Positions 53,605-63,700 of a stretch of 64,000 nucleotides of DNA are shown here, piece by piece. Source of the DNA: an uncultured Bartonella sp. (lineage in GTDB: Bacteria > Pseudomonadota > Alphaproteobacteria > Rhizobiales > Rhizobiaceae). Position numbers and translations under genes: made by a program. Positions within the stretch are counted from its first letter, which is position 1. Every line of letters begins with the position of its first letter. The notes under the pieces are model-generated. The model saw nothing but the letters and a program-made list of their open reading frames with translations. It was not told the origin of the DNA and made no database searches. The DNA lies in contig CAMLON010000002.1 in the NCBI GenBank assembly GCA_946481695.1, forward strand, positions 58,294 to 122,293, in the 5' to 3' direction.

Positions 53605-54564
53605 TTGGCTAATGCCGAGCAAGCCATCCGCAACGCATTGCTAAAAATCGATTCAAGCAATGTTGCTCAACGGCGCCGCGTCTATGAATCTGCGTGGAAT
53701 GCACATGAACGTGCATTGCTTTCGAGCCACGGTTTAAATGACGTCACCCGCACAAAGCGGCGTGATGCATTGATGCAGATTATCCGTGCAATTGAAAGTG
53801 ATTACGTTGCCACGGAGATAAATAAAGCCGATGAAGAAACTCACGATCTTGCTTCTGAAGGCCCTGAAGACCAGATAAAAATTGAAGTCAATGGTGCAAC
53901 CAATCTTGAAGACACGACCTTGCACCGTGCATCGGCAAGGCGGCGTTCCAAAATTCTCCTTATTGTCGGCCCGAGTATTCTTGCGATTATCATGATAATC
54001 GGCTTTACCGGATGGTCGTTTTTCAACAGTCTTTCGGGACGTGCTATTATCGAACATCGTAAAGAGGCAATCGAACAGAACCAGCGCACCAAGACGGTCG
54101 TTCCTTTTCGCAAGGAAGAAGATAACGACGGCAGCTGGATAAAATTTTTCTACCCCGGAGATGCAACAGCCATCACAACCTATGGACAAGCATCTGTTTC
54201 GATAAAAGATGACGGGGGCATCCCTTACACCCATATTACTGCAAACAGTGATGAAGATGTTGTTGTCGTTGAGATCGGCGCCGGAGCATTATCGAATTTG
54301 CGCGGCAAAAATGCTATGATCGATATCAATGCAAGGGGTGATGGCACAAAGCCGGGCCAGATGAGTATAACTTGCGACCTTGGAAATAACGCCGATTGTG
54401 GTAGACGTCGTTTTGAAGTTCCGGTGAACCGTAATGACCTTCTGTTCGAGGTGACAATTCCGGCAGAAGGTAACGGTCCGGCTAAAATATATCTGACAAG
54501 CGACCTTCTGGGTGAAGGTAGCGGTATTGATATTTATGGAATGAAGATCAAAGCAGCGGATTGA
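53605..54564 (+). CDS. Single-span membrane protein of unknown function
   Basis: A 319-residue protein. The start is TTG 53605 with AGGAG 9 nt upstream. The N-terminal ~100 residues are helical and charged (AIRNALLKIDSSN, RRRVYESAWNAHERAL), followed by one membrane helix (about residues 117-140, ILLIVGPSILAIIMIIGFTG). The C-terminal ~160 residues form a beta-rich domain (from FYPGDATAITTYGQASV onward) that should be in the periplasm. I do not recognise the family by name; such proteins seem to recur next to haemoglobin and slyX genes in this order. It is 5 bp from the haemoglobin gene. Confidence 0.7.
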   Translation: MANAEQAIRNALLKIDSSNVAQRRRVYESAWNAHERALLSSHGLNDVTRTKRRDALMQIIRAIESDYVATEINKADEETHDLASEGPEDQIKIEVNGATNLEDTTLHRASARRRSKILLIVGPSILAIIMIIGFTGWSFFNSLSGRAIIEHRKEAIEQNQRTKTVVPFRKEEDNDGSWIKFFYPGDATAITTYGQASVSIKDDGGIPYTHITANSDEDVVVVEIGAGALSNLRGKNAMIDINARGDGTKPGQMSITCDLGNNADCGRRRFEVPVNRNDLLFEVTIPAEGNGPAKIYLTSDLLGEGSGIDIYGMKIKAAD

Positions 54565-54569
54565 GATTT

Positions 54570-54992
54570 ATGGCACTAGAACCGATTGCAGTAGATGAAG
54601 CACTCATCGAATCCGTGGTGCGTACATTTTATGGACGGGTAAGAAAAGATCATATACTCGGTCCTATTTTTGAAGAACATATCCGTGATTGGGCGCCCCA
54701 TTTACAAAATATGTTCGCCTTCTGGTCATCGGTTATGCTGCATACCAACCGTTATAACGGGCGCCCTATGCCCAAGCATGTCGTTTTACCTATTGACGCT
54801 ATGCATTTTGACCATTGGCTGGAAATTTTTAAAAAAACCGTTGATGAACTCTGCCTGAAGGCAGATGCCGAATTGTTCATGAAAAAAGCAACCCAGATTG
54901 CTCATAGCCTTGAACTGGGTCTTGCATCAAACAATAAAGTTCTTTTAAAACCCGGCGAACGTTACATCAGAAATAAGGATCACACATTGTGA
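54570..54992 (+). CDS. Group III truncated haemoglobin
   Basis: A 140-residue globin. FYGRVRKDHILGPIFEEHI (B-C helices), WAPHLQNMFAFWSSVML (E helix) and MHFDHWLEIFKKTVDE (proximal histidine region near FDHW) match the group III truncated haemoglobins. They bind oxygen or NO and may help in microaerobic life or NO defence. ATG 54570 is preferred; an in-frame TTG at 54561 overlaps the stop codon of the preceding gene. The 3' end overlaps slyX by 4 bp, so the three genes form one unit. Confidence 0.85.
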   Translation: MALEPIAVDEALIESVVRTFYGRVRKDHILGPIFEEHIRDWAPHLQNMFAFWSSVMLHTNRYNGRPMPKHVVLPIDAMHFDHWLEIFKKTVDELCLKADAELFMKKATQIAHSLELGLASNNKVLLKPGERYIRNKDHTL

Positions 54993-55195
54993 TTGAAAAA
55001 GATCGTCTTACCGAAGTGGAAATAAAACTTGCCGAACAGGAGCGGCTCGTCGACGAGCTTTCTTCTGTTCTTGCTGAACAATGGAAAACAATCGACCAAA
55101 TGGATAAAAAATTAACAGCCCTGACCAAACGTTTTCTTGAACTTGAAGAACAAAGCCAGCCCGACATTCCTGTTACCCGGCCACCGCATTGGTAA
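54989..55195 (+). CDS. slyX: SlyX family protein
   Basis: A 68-residue coiled-coil protein. The heptad-like start LTEVEIKLAEQERLVDELSS and the C-terminal RPPHW (family PPHY/W end) are typical of SlyX. The start is GTG 54989, overlapping the haemoglobin stop codon (GTGA). The function of SlyX is unknown. It ends the membrane protein-haemoglobin-slyX unit. Confidence 0.9.
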   Translation: MIEKDRLTEVEIKLAEQERLVDELSSVLAEQWKTIDQMDKKLTALTKRFLELEEQSQPDIPVTRPPHW

Positions 55196-55380
55196 AACAT
55201 CGGGTAAAATTTGCCTGAAATTATTGAAGCCGAGCGCCGCTTGAACGACATCGGTTAGTCACATGCATCGGGAAAAATGCCCCTCGCCATCTTTTTCGTC
55301 GGCAATAACGGGTTTGAAAATTTGTTTAACCTTATTTAATGATGAGCAATCGGTGCACGTAAAAAATTTTTTCAAACATC
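55196..55380. other. Intergenic region after slyX
   Basis: Non-coding; no strong terminator is seen. Confidence 0.35.
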
Positions 55381-55569
55381 TTAAAATATTGCGGAAAGCC
55401 AGCCGGCCCAAAGATTGAAACCGCGACAGACACCTCCCGGGAAAAAGATTAAGCCCACAATCGCGAGTATGACGTTATCGTGCCACAGCGCTTCTACGAC
55501 ATGCGTCCCGAGCAGGAGTGTGAACGAGTTCCAGATAAAAAATAATATAACGTCAACTGTGTTACGCAT
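55381..55569 (-). CDS. Possible small membrane protein
   Basis: 62 residues from ATG 55569 (or 71 from 55596) with two hydrophobic segments, TVDVILFFIWNSFTLLLG and ILAIVGLIFFPGGVCRGFN. No family is recognised and the ribosome-binding site is weak (AAAG). It is compact and shows residue use like a real small membrane protein, but it could be chance. Confidence 0.45.
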   Translation of the reverse strand: MRNTVDVILFFIWNSFTLLLGTHVVEALWHDNVILAIVGLIFFPGGVCRGFNLWAGWLSAIF

Positions 55570-55596
55570 CTTTAGTCTGTCAAAATTCAATAACAT

Positions 55597-56003
55597 TCAG
55601 CCTATCAAAAGCACAAATAATATATGCAAAAATTATTGATTATTCTGAATTCAAATTTTTGTTTTTGACTAAATCTCATCTGAAATCGACGCTATTTTCC
55701 CCTGTGATTGGCAAGGTCGAGCCATGAATTTTTAGAAAATTTTGCCGGGAAAATAACGTGCACAATTTGTTCAACTGCGACCAATCGGAAAGCATGTCAT
55801 ACGTTAAAATTCCGTTCGTTGGCGATTTTTGAAACTATTTCACGTTTCTTACAAAGTTCAAACACCCGAATATGATCCAAATTTTTGTGAAATATTTTTC
55901 TGCGCATTAGTAAAATATAGACCAAAATAATGCTGTCCCGCATTTTGAGAGAAGGTCGATTTTTAATAGAGTTTTGAAGTTTGGTTTTAAATGTCGGTTG
56001 CTC
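55597..56003. other. Intergenic region before msrA
   Basis: 407 bp, AT-rich, no gene or RNA recognised on either strand. Confidence 0.35.
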
Positions 56004-56651
56004 TCATAGAATAGGGCAAGAAACACCGGTGCCCTTTAATCCACAATAGCCATTCGGGTTTTTGGCAAGATATTGCTGATGATAATCTTCAGCGAAATAG
56101 AACGGCCCTTCTATCGCAATTTCGGTTGTAATCGGCCCCAATCCTTTTGATTGAAGTGCTTTTTCAAATTGTTGTTTGCTTTTTTTTGCTATTTCCAAAT
56201 CATGTTCATTAGAAAGATAGAGAGCCGAACGGTAATTGTTACCTATGTCGTTTCCCTGCCGCATTCCTTGCGTGGGATCATGTTGCTCCCAAAAAGTTTT
56301 CAATATTTCATCAAGATGGAGTATCGTCGGATCATAGACAACAAGTACCGCTTCTGTATGACCTGTTTTACCGGTACAAACTTCTTCATAGGTTGGATTA
56401 GGTGTAAAGCCGCCTGTGTAACCGGCTGCCGTCACGTAAACGCCCGGAATTTTCCAGAATAGCCGTTCAACGCCCCAGAAACAGCCCATTGCAACAATAA
56501 TATGATGCATATTTTCAGGGTATGGCCCCTTGAGGTTGTGTCCATTGACATAGTGGATTTTAGCGGTTGCAATCGGTCCACTCCTGCCAACGAGTGCATC
56601 GTCTTTTTTCGGCATTTTGAGTTTTTCTGAAAGTGACAAAAGATCAAACAT
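56004..56651 (-). CDS. msrA: Peptide-methionine (S)-S-oxide reductase MsrA
   Basis: A 215-residue enzyme that repairs oxidised methionine. The catalytic Cys57 is in MGCFWGVE, and [22 protein letters not shown] and the C-terminal [14 protein letters not shown] are highly conserved. ATG 56651 overlaps the end of the upstream small membrane-protein gene by 8 bp; GAAGGA precedes it closely. Longer frames to 56762 lie inside that upstream gene. It is likely translated by coupling. Confidence 0.9.
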   Translation of the reverse strand: MFDLLSLSEKLKMPKKDDALVGRSGPIATAKIHYVNGHNLKGPYPENMHHIIVAMGCFWGVERLFWKIPGVYVTAAGYTGGFTPNPTYEEVCTGKTGHTEAVLVVYDPTILHLDEILKTFWEQHDPTQGMRQGNDIGNNYRSALYLSNEHDLEIAKKSKQQFEKALQSKGLGPITTEIAIEGPFYFAEDYHQQYLAKNPNGYCGLKGTGVSCPIL

Positions 56652-56982
56652 TTCCTTCACCATAGTTTGCATTATCAAAATGGGCTTCGCGATCATAGCC
56701 GAAAACATAAAAGACCAACGCGAAAACGGCAAAAACGATCCATGTCGGGCAAAGGCCGACAATTTTTGCTACTAAAGATATATATGGAGATGAAAGATGC
56801 GAAATAAAGTTGTCAAATTCCTGCGTACCCATTGAAAAAACAAACGATATTGTAGAGCCGATGGGGAGAAACAAGACTTCGGAAGCGCCGACTGAATGGG
56901 CAGCATCAATGACGAGAGTTATAATCGTTAGAACAAGAAACAGATAAGAAATGAAGCGAAATAACCGGCGGATCAAACGCAC
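56644..56982 (-). CDS. Small membrane protein, conserved in relatives, unknown function
   Basis: A 112-residue protein starting at GTG 56982 with AAGGAA 8 nt upstream. Two membrane helices: residues about 10-30 ([20 protein letters not shown]) and about 80-98 ([13 protein letters not shown]). The pattern of a basic start, helix, then a DAAHSVGAS segment is shared with short uncharacterised proteins of other Hyphomicrobiales, as I recall them. It overlaps msrA by 8 bp, so they form a pair. Nothing indicates its role. Confidence 0.65.
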   Translation of the reverse strand: MRLIRRLFRFISYLFLVLTIITLVIDAAHSVGASEVLFLPIGSTISFVFSMGTQEFDNFISHLSSPYISLVAKIVGLCPTWIVFAVFALVFYVFGYDREAHFDNANYGEGNV

Positions 56983-57004
56983 AAGAACAATTCCTTATTG
57001 ATAA

Positions 57005-57031
57005 CGATTTCAGGCCTGCTGCTTGAAATCG
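57005..57031 (-). terminator. Hairpin downstream of the FNR-type regulator
   Basis: CGATTTCA/TGAAATCG with an 11-nt loop, 40 bp past the regulator stop codon. The following sequence has few T residues, so the call is weak. Confidence 0.35.
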
Positions 57032-57070
57032 GATAAAGTCTTAACCCCGAAATGGCTCATTTATTTATAA

Positions 57071-57772
57071 TCAAACAGGCTCGCGTTTGTCGATAAGCTT
57101 ATCTGGATGGGCAAAATTGATAAGCTTTTGTCGGTCGGTGAAAACAATTCGCGACCCGTCGACATTAACGCCATGTTTTGCAACAGTTGCAAATGCCCGT
57201 GACAGGTTTTCCGGTGTCATGCCAAGCTTGTAGGCGAGCAGTTTTTTCTCGAACGGAATATCGATATAATTGGCTTCAACCTGTGTATCGGCTTCCGCCA
57301 GAATCCAATTAGCCAATCTCTCGCTCCCATTTCTCAATTTCTGGTTTTTCAACTCCTTGATGGTCATACGATAGCGACGTGAAAGTTCGCGAACGACCGC
57401 ATGCATAAATGCGGTATCATTATCAATTGCTTCTCTGAACCGCGCTGCCGGAATCATCAGCACCTGTGCTTCGGTTAATGTACGGGCCGATTGCAAACAC
57501 ACATCATCATTCAATATGGCCGCCAGAATGAACAGGCTTACAGGTTGGATAATGTCGAGAATTGTCTCTCTTCCGAAGCTCGTTGCATACATTTCAACCT
57601 GACCATCAACAAGGATATAGAGAAAATCCTGCATGGCATTTTCATTGACGAGAACCACTCCCGGAGGAAAACGTTGGAAAAAACCCGGGCCAATTAAAGA
57701 ATCGAATGTTTTGTCACTCGCTTGCGAAAAAATATCGAGATTTTGAATTTTTAAACGATCTTCTGATCTCAT
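57071..57772 (-). CDS. narR: CRP/FNR-family regulator of nitrate respiration
   Basis: A 233-residue regulator: cyclic-nucleotide-binding-like sensor domain (about 10-130), dimer helix, and C-terminal HTH (about 165-215, KKLLAYKLGMTPENLSRAFA). The cysteines that hold the iron-sulfur cluster of FNR are absent, so oxygen is not sensed that way; NarR-type proteins respond to nitrate or nitrite, or haem may bind. It is divergent from narK, whose promoter has a perfect FNR box. AGAGGAAC lies before ATG. Confidence 0.75.
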   Translation of the reverse strand: MRSEDRLKIQNLDIFSQASDKTFDSLIGPGFFQRFPPGVVLVNENAMQDFLYILVDGQVEMYATSFGRETILDIIQPVSLFILAAILNDDVCLQSARTLTEAQVLMIPAARFREAIDNDTAFMHAVVRELSRRYRMTIKELKNQKLRNGSERLANWILAEADTQVEANYIDIPFEKKLLAYKLGMTPENLSRAFATVAKHGVNVDGSRIVFTDRQKLINFAHPDKLIDKREPV

Positions 57773-57898
57773 ATTGTTCCTCTAATTAACATTTTTATTT
57801 TTTGCCTTAGCATCTATCAAGTGTAGCAAAGCAATATTTCAAGGCGTCATCATCATTATTTTAAAATAAGCTTTTCTTTTATTTTAAATAAAACTCAT

Positions 57899-57912
57899 TT
57901 GATTTTGATCAA
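57899..57912 (+). promoter_or_regulatory. Perfect FNR/CRP-type box upstream of narK1
   Basis: TTGATTTTGATCAA matches TTGAT-N4-ATCAA exactly. Its centre is about 74 bp before narK1 ATG 57980. NarR or another FNR-type protein is expected to bind here and activate narK1-narK2-narG. Confidence 0.85.
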
Positions 57913-57979
57913 GGTGCCCTATTTCACTCATTACTACATACCCCCTCGACAAAAAGGAAGAATTTATCTGGTGGTAAAA

Positions 57980-59272
57980 ATGGAACAAACTGACACCCCG
58001 ATCAAAGGCTCTTCAGAAGCTCTGTGGCTGAGCTCTTTAGCCTTTACTGTATGTTTTGCGGTATGGACAATTTTTTCAATTATCGGCATTGCGATACAGA
58101 AAAAATTGGGTTTGAGCCAATCCGAACTCGGGCTTCTTATAGCCACACCGGTTCTCACCGGCTCACTTGTGCGTATTCCACTTGGTATCTGGACCGAACA
58201 GATCGGTGGACGCATTATTTTCGTATTATCGATGTTGGCTTCGGCTTTATCGACGTTTCTGCTCACTTTTGCCCACACCTATACATGGATGTTGATAGCA
58301 GCCCTTGGCATCGGTATTGCCGGCGGCACATTCTCGGTTGGCGTTGCTTATGTTTCGCGCTGGTTCAGCGCGAAAAAGCAAGGCCTTGCACTTGGTATTT
58401 TCGGTGCAGGCAATGTCGGTGCAGCCGTTACGAAACTTGGCGCTCCATGGGTGATGAGCTGGTGGGGAAGCTGGGAAGGCGTGGCCTATATATGGGCGCT
58501 CGTTCTCGTTATCACGGCTGTGATCTTTTGGCTCTTTACCTCCGACGATCCCGTGCTTGTCGAACAGCGCCGGTTGGGCATCAAGCCGCAAAGCGCTTTG
58601 CTTGAACTTGCACCTTTGAAGAAACTGCAAGTTTGGCGTTTTTCCTTCTATTATTTCTTCGTATTCGGTGGATATATCGCTTTGGCAACGTGGTTGCCGC
58701 ACTATCTGCAGGATGTTTATTCGATCGATCTGTGGCTTGCAGGCGTCATTGCTGCACTCTATTCGATACCTGCATCGCTCTTCCGTGCCTATGGCGGTTA
58801 TCTTTCTGATAAATATGGAGCACGCCGTGTCATGTATTGGACACTCACAATGTGTACAATTACATGCTTCATCCTCTCCTATCCTCCAACACAGTACACG
58901 GTTGAAACTGCCAAAGGTCCATTTACCTTTACATTTGCGATCAGCCTTGTGGGTTTTGCCATTGTCGTTGCCATACTCGGTTTCTTCATGGCTCTCGGGA
59001 AAGCTGCCGTTTATAAGCATATTCCCGTTTATTACCCGAAAAGCGTCGGTGCTGTTGGCGGTCTCGTCGGCATGATGGGCGGACTTGGCGGATTTATCCT
59101 GCCGATCCTTTTCGGTGAAGTCCTCGACATCACCGGAATCTATTCAACCTGCTTCATGATCCTATTTGTCATTTCACTTGCGGCACTCATCTGGATGCAT
59201 GTTTCGATCCTACTGATGAACCACCGCAAATTGGTAGAGCTCGGGCAAAAAACGCCTGAATTTCAGGAGTAA
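57980..59272 (+). CDS. narK1: Nitrate/nitrite transporter, NarK1-type
   Basis: A 430-residue MFS carrier of the nitrate/nitrite porter family. The nitrate signatures are GIGIAGGTFSVGVAYVSRWF and GALGKAAVYKHIPVYYP-like text in the second half, and helix 2 has the conserved arginine (LVRIPLGIWTEQIGGR). NarK1-type proteins import nitrate with protons. ATG 57980 has GGTGG upstream; an open frame extends to 57899 only because TTG there is part of the FNR box. It is 5 bp from narK2. Confidence 0.87.
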   Translation: MEQTDTPIKGSSEALWLSSLAFTVCFAVWTIFSIIGIAIQKKLGLSQSELGLLIATPVLTGSLVRIPLGIWTEQIGGRIIFVLSMLASALSTFLLTFAHTYTWMLIAALGIGIAGGTFSVGVAYVSRWFSAKKQGLALGIFGAGNVGAAVTKLGAPWVMSWWGSWEGVAYIWALVLVITAVIFWLFTSDDPVLVEQRRLGIKPQSALLELAPLKKLQVWRFSFYYFFVFGGYIALATWLPHYLQDVYSIDLWLAGVIAALYSIPASLFRAYGGYLSDKYGARRVMYWTLTMCTITCFILSYPPTQYTVETAKGPFTFTFAISLVGFAIVVAILGFFMALGKAAVYKHIPVYYPKSVGAVGGLVGMMGGLGGFILPILFGEVLDITGIYSTCFMILFVISLAALIWMHVSILLMNHRKLVELGQKTPEFQE

Positions 59273-59277
59273 TTCGC

Positions 59278-60693
59278 ATGTCCAATCAAATTAATAAAGG
59301 TTACGTGTTAACCGAATGGAATCCCGAAGATAGCAGTTTCTGGAATAATTACGGGCACAAAATTGCCAACAAGAATCTTTGGTTGTCTATTCCGGCTCTG
59401 CTTTTGGCTTTTGCCGTGTGGCAGGTTTGGTCGGTGGTTGTGGCCGAATTGCCGCGTGCCGGTTTCAAATTCAGCTCGACACAATTGTTCTGGCTTACTG
59501 CTTTACCGGGACTTTCAGGCGCAACACTTCGTATTTTCTATTCCTTTATGGTGCCGATATTCGGTGGCCGTCGCTGGACTGCACTGACAACCGCTTCATT
59601 GTTGATACCGGCACTTGGAATCGGTTTTGCTGTTCAGGATGTCAATACACCTTATTGGGTGATGGCGCTTCTCGCACTGTTGTGCGGCTTTGGTGGCGGA
59701 AATTTTTCTTCTTCCATGTCGAATATTTCGTTTTTTTACCCGAAAGCCGAAAAGGGTAAAGCCAGCGGCCTTAATGCCGGTTTGGGCAATCTCGGTGTTT
59801 CGGTCGTGCAATTTGTTGTCCCGCTCGTTATTGCCACCAATGCCTTCGGCTGGTTGGGTGGTCACCCGCTCACTGTGACGCAAGCGGACGGTTCCACTTC
59901 CGAGCTCTGGTTACAGAACGGTGCTTTTGTGTTCGTTCCCTTCATTGCTTTATCAGCAATATGCTGCTTTTTCGGAATGAACGACATTGCCGATGCCAAG
60001 GCTTCATTTGCCGATCAGGCCATTATTTTCAAACGCAAAGACAACTGGTTGATGTGCGTTCTTTACATGGGAACTTTTGGCTCGTTCATCGGTTTTTCTG
60101 CTGCATTCCCACTTTTGATGCGGTTGACTTTTCCGGATGTAAACGTGTTGCACTATGTATTCTTAGGACCACTGATTTCAGCACTTGCACGTGCGGGATT
60201 TGGTGGCGTAAGCGACAAAATCGGCGGTGGCCGTGTAACCTTCTGGGCATTTATCCTGATGATGCTTGCTCTGGGTGCTGCACTTTATTTTGTTGCAAAT
60301 CCCGGTAGTGCCATCGCTTTCCCCGGTTTCTTTGCTGCATTCATGGTTTTGTTCTTTGCAACCGGTGTCGGCAATGCTTCGACCTTCCAGATGATACCGG
60401 TTATTATGAGCCGTGTTATCGACAAGTCCATGCCAAACGCCACGGAAGAACAAAAACGCCATCAAAGCGACCGTGAATCGGCTGCAATTACCGGCTTTAC
60501 CGCCGCGATTGCTGCCTATGCTTTCTTTCTTATTCCCGTAAGTTTTGCACTTTCCAAAGATGCAACGGGTGGCCCGCAAGCCGCACTTTGGGGATTTATG
60601 ATTTTTTACGTTATTTGCCTCGCCATCACATGGTTCTGTTACATCCGTAACGGTGCAATTCTCCATGTCGAAGGTCGTCGGACACAAAAATAA
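59278..60693 (+). CDS. narK2: Nitrate/nitrite antiporter, NarK2-type
   Basis: A 471-residue carrier of the same porter family. The first nitrate signature is CGFGGGNFSSSMSNISFFYP; helix 2 holds GATLRIFYSFMVPIFGGRRW. NarK2-type proteins exchange nitrate for nitrite. AGGAG precedes ATG. In Paracoccus the two carriers are fused in a single NarK; here they are separate adjacent genes. narG follows after 24 bp. Confidence 0.87.
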   Translation: MSNQINKGYVLTEWNPEDSSFWNNYGHKIANKNLWLSIPALLLAFAVWQVWSVVVAELPRAGFKFSSTQLFWLTALPGLSGATLRIFYSFMVPIFGGRRWTALTTASLLIPALGIGFAVQDVNTPYWVMALLALLCGFGGGNFSSSMSNISFFYPKAEKGKASGLNAGLGNLGVSVVQFVVPLVIATNAFGWLGGHPLTVTQADGSTSELWLQNGAFVFVPFIALSAICCFFGMNDIADAKASFADQAIIFKRKDNWLMCVLYMGTFGSFIGFSAAFPLLMRLTFPDVNVLHYVFLGPLISALARAGFGGVSDKIGGGRVTFWAFILMMLALGAALYFVANPGSAIAFPGFFAAFMVLFFATGVGNASTFQMIPVIMSRVIDKSMPNATEEQKRHQSDRESAAITGFTAAIAAYAFFLIPVSFALSKDATGGPQAALWGFMIFYVICLAITWFCYIRNGAILHVEGRRTQK

Positions 60694-60717
60694 CGCCGCA
60701 AGTTAAGGAGACCATTG

Positions 60718-63700
60718 ATGAGTCTACTACTCGACCGCCTGAATTTTCTGGCACGAAAAAAACAACCGTTTTCTCATGGACATGGTGTTACAACTGATGA
60801 AAACCGCTCATGGGAAGACGCTTATCGCAAACGCTGGCAATATGACAGAATCGTGCGCTCGACCCACGGTGTCAATTGCACCGGCTCGTGCTCTTGGAAA
60901 ATCTATGTCAAGGGTGGCATTGTCACTTGGGAAACCCAGCAGACCGATTATCCTCGTACCCGCCCCGATCTTCCCAACCATGAACCACGTGGATGTCCGC
61001 GGGGCGCAAGCTATAGCTGGTATATGTATTCGGCAAACCGCGTAAAATATCCTCTGATCCGTTCGCGTCTTATCAAATTGTGGCGCAAGGAACGCGTGGT
61101 AAAAACACCGGTCGGTGCATGGGCTGCTATTCAGGAAAATCCCGAAAAGCGGGCCGAATACCAGAAAGTACGCGGGCTTGGCGGCTTTGTTCGCTCTACA
61201 TGGGACGAAGTCAACGAGATTATCGCTGCGGCCAATTCTTACACAATCAAGAAATATGGCCCCGACCGGATTATCGGCTTTTCGCCGATTCCGGCAATGT
61301 CCATGGTCTCCTATGCTTCCGGTTCGCGTTACCTGTCACTTCTCGGCGGTGTATGCATGTCTTTCTATGACTGGTATTGCGATTTGCCGCCTGCTTCACC
61401 CATGACATGGGGCGAACAGACAGATGTGCCTGAATCTGCCGATTGGTATAATGCCGGTTTCCTTATGCTTTGGGGCTCCAACGTGCCGCAAACACGCACA
61501 CCGGACGCGCATTTTTATTCGGAAGCCCGCTATAAAGGCACAAAATCGGTGGTTGTTTCACCCGATTATTCGGAAGCAAGCAAATTCGCCGATCTCTGGC
61601 TCCATCCCAAACAAGGAACCGACGCTGCTCTTGCTATGGCGCTCGGCCATGTCATTTTGCGTGAATTCCATCTGGAGCGTCAGGCCGAATATTTCGAGGA
61701 TTATTGCCAACGCTACACCGATATGCCGATGCTCGTCAGACTGGTTAGCAAAAATGGTCACTTCATTCCTGACCGGTTGCTCCGCGCTTCGGACTTTGCC
61801 GACAAGCTCGGTGAAACGAATAATCCCGAATGGAAAACTGTCGCCGTTGATATGAAAAGCGGTGAATATGTTGCACCGCTCGGCTCTTCCGGTTTCCGCT
61901 GGGGTGAAAAAGGCAAATGGAACCTTGAATCAAAAGATGGCAAGGGCCGTGATGTCACATTGGAAATGAGTTTCATGCTTGAAGGCGAGCATGACACCGT
62001 TGCCGATGTCGATTTCCCCTATTTTGCAAGTCGCGAACACAGTTTCGATGACGGCACCGATCATGAGAGCATTCTCACACGCAAAGTACCTGCCCGCAAA
62101 TTGAAATTGCCGGAAGGCGAAGTTGTTGTCGCCACTGTTTTTGACCTTTTCGTTGCCAACTACGGCTTGGAGCGCGGTTTCAAAGACAAAAACTGTGCGA
62201 GTTCCTATGATGACAATATTCCTTATACTCCTGCATGGGCAGAAAAGATCACGGGCGTTTCGCGCGACAAAATCATAACAGTCGCACGTGAATTTGCCCG
62301 CAATGCCGAAAAGACCAAAGGTCGCTCGATGGTTATTCTCGGTGCCGGTATCAATCACTGGTACCATATGGATATGAACTATCGCGGCATTATCAATATG
62401 CTCGTTATGTGCGGTTGTATCGGTCAATCCGGCGGCGGCTGGAGCCACTATGTGGGACAGGAAAAATTGCGCCCGCAAACCGGTTGGGCTCCACTTGCTT
62501 TCGGTCTTGACTGGTCGCGCCCACCGCGCCAGATGAATGGTACGTCGTTTTTCTATGCCCATACCGACCAATGGCGCTATGAAACTGTAAAAGTGAGCGA
62601 ATTGTTGTCGCCAACCGCTCCCGAAGGGCCGTGGGATGGTGCATTGATCGACTATAATATCCGTGCCGAACGTATGGGTTGGCTCCCGTCGGCACCGCAA
62701 TTGAAAGCAAATCCGATCAACCTCGCTAGAGAAGCTGAAGCTGCCGGTAAAGACCCGACGGATTATATCGTCGACGCCTTAAAATCGGGCAGCCTGCAAA
62801 TGTCGTGCGAAGATCCGGATGATCCTGTCAACTGGCCACGCAATATGTTTGTCTGGCGTTCGAACATTCTCGGTTCATCAGGTAAGGGACACGAATATTT
62901 CCTTAAACACTTCCTCGGCACAGCCAATGGCGTGTTGGGCAAGGATTTGGGGGATCAGGGTCGGGTCGAGTCCAAAGAAGCTGTCTGGCATGACGAAGCG
63001 CCGGAAGGCAAACTTGATCTTCTCGTCACACTCGATTTCCGTATGTCTACAACCTGTGTCTATTCCGATATCGTGTTGCCGACTGCAACATGGTACGAAA
63101 AGAATGACCTTAACACGTCGGACATGCACCCCTTCATCCACCCGCTTTCAAGCGCGGTTGATCCGGCTTGGGAAGCAAGATGCGACTGGGATATTTTCAA
63201 AGGCCTTGCCGAGAAATTCTCCGAAGTATCGAAAGAAGTTCTGGGTGTTGAAAAAGATGTCGTTTTAACACCGAGCCAGCACGATACTGCGGGCGAGCTT
63301 GGTCAGCCATTCGATGTCAAGGATTGGAAAAAGGGCGAAATCGAACCTGTTCCGGGCAAAACAATGCCGGCCATTGCGGTGGTTGAACGCGACTATCCGA
63401 ATATCTACAAGCGTTTTACCGCCCTTGGGCCGTTGATGAAAAAGGTCGGCAATGGTGGCAAAGGTATCAACTGGAAAACCGAAGAGGAAGTCGATCTCGT
63501 CGGCCGTATCAATGGCGTTGTTGAAGATGAGGGTGCCACAAAAGGCATGCCAAGCATTGCAACCGATATTGATGCAACCGAAGTCATTTTGACGCTTGCA
63601 CCCGAGACCAATGGTGAAGTTGCTGTCAAGGCATGGGAAGCTTTGGGTGAACATACGGGACGTGACCATACGCATCTCGCATTGCCCAAGGAAGACGAGA

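Noticed and set aside
57899..57979. 27-residue N-terminal extension of NarK1 from TTG 57899
   Set aside because: The TTG is the first half of the FNR box, and the carrier fits the family from ATG 57980.
58247..59020. 257-residue open frame antisense to narK1
   Set aside because: It is a shadow of the carrier gene; its cysteine- and histidine-rich composition is an antisense artefact.
61930..62700. 256-residue open frame antisense to narG
   Set aside because: narG is certain here, and the antisense frame has no recognisable domain.
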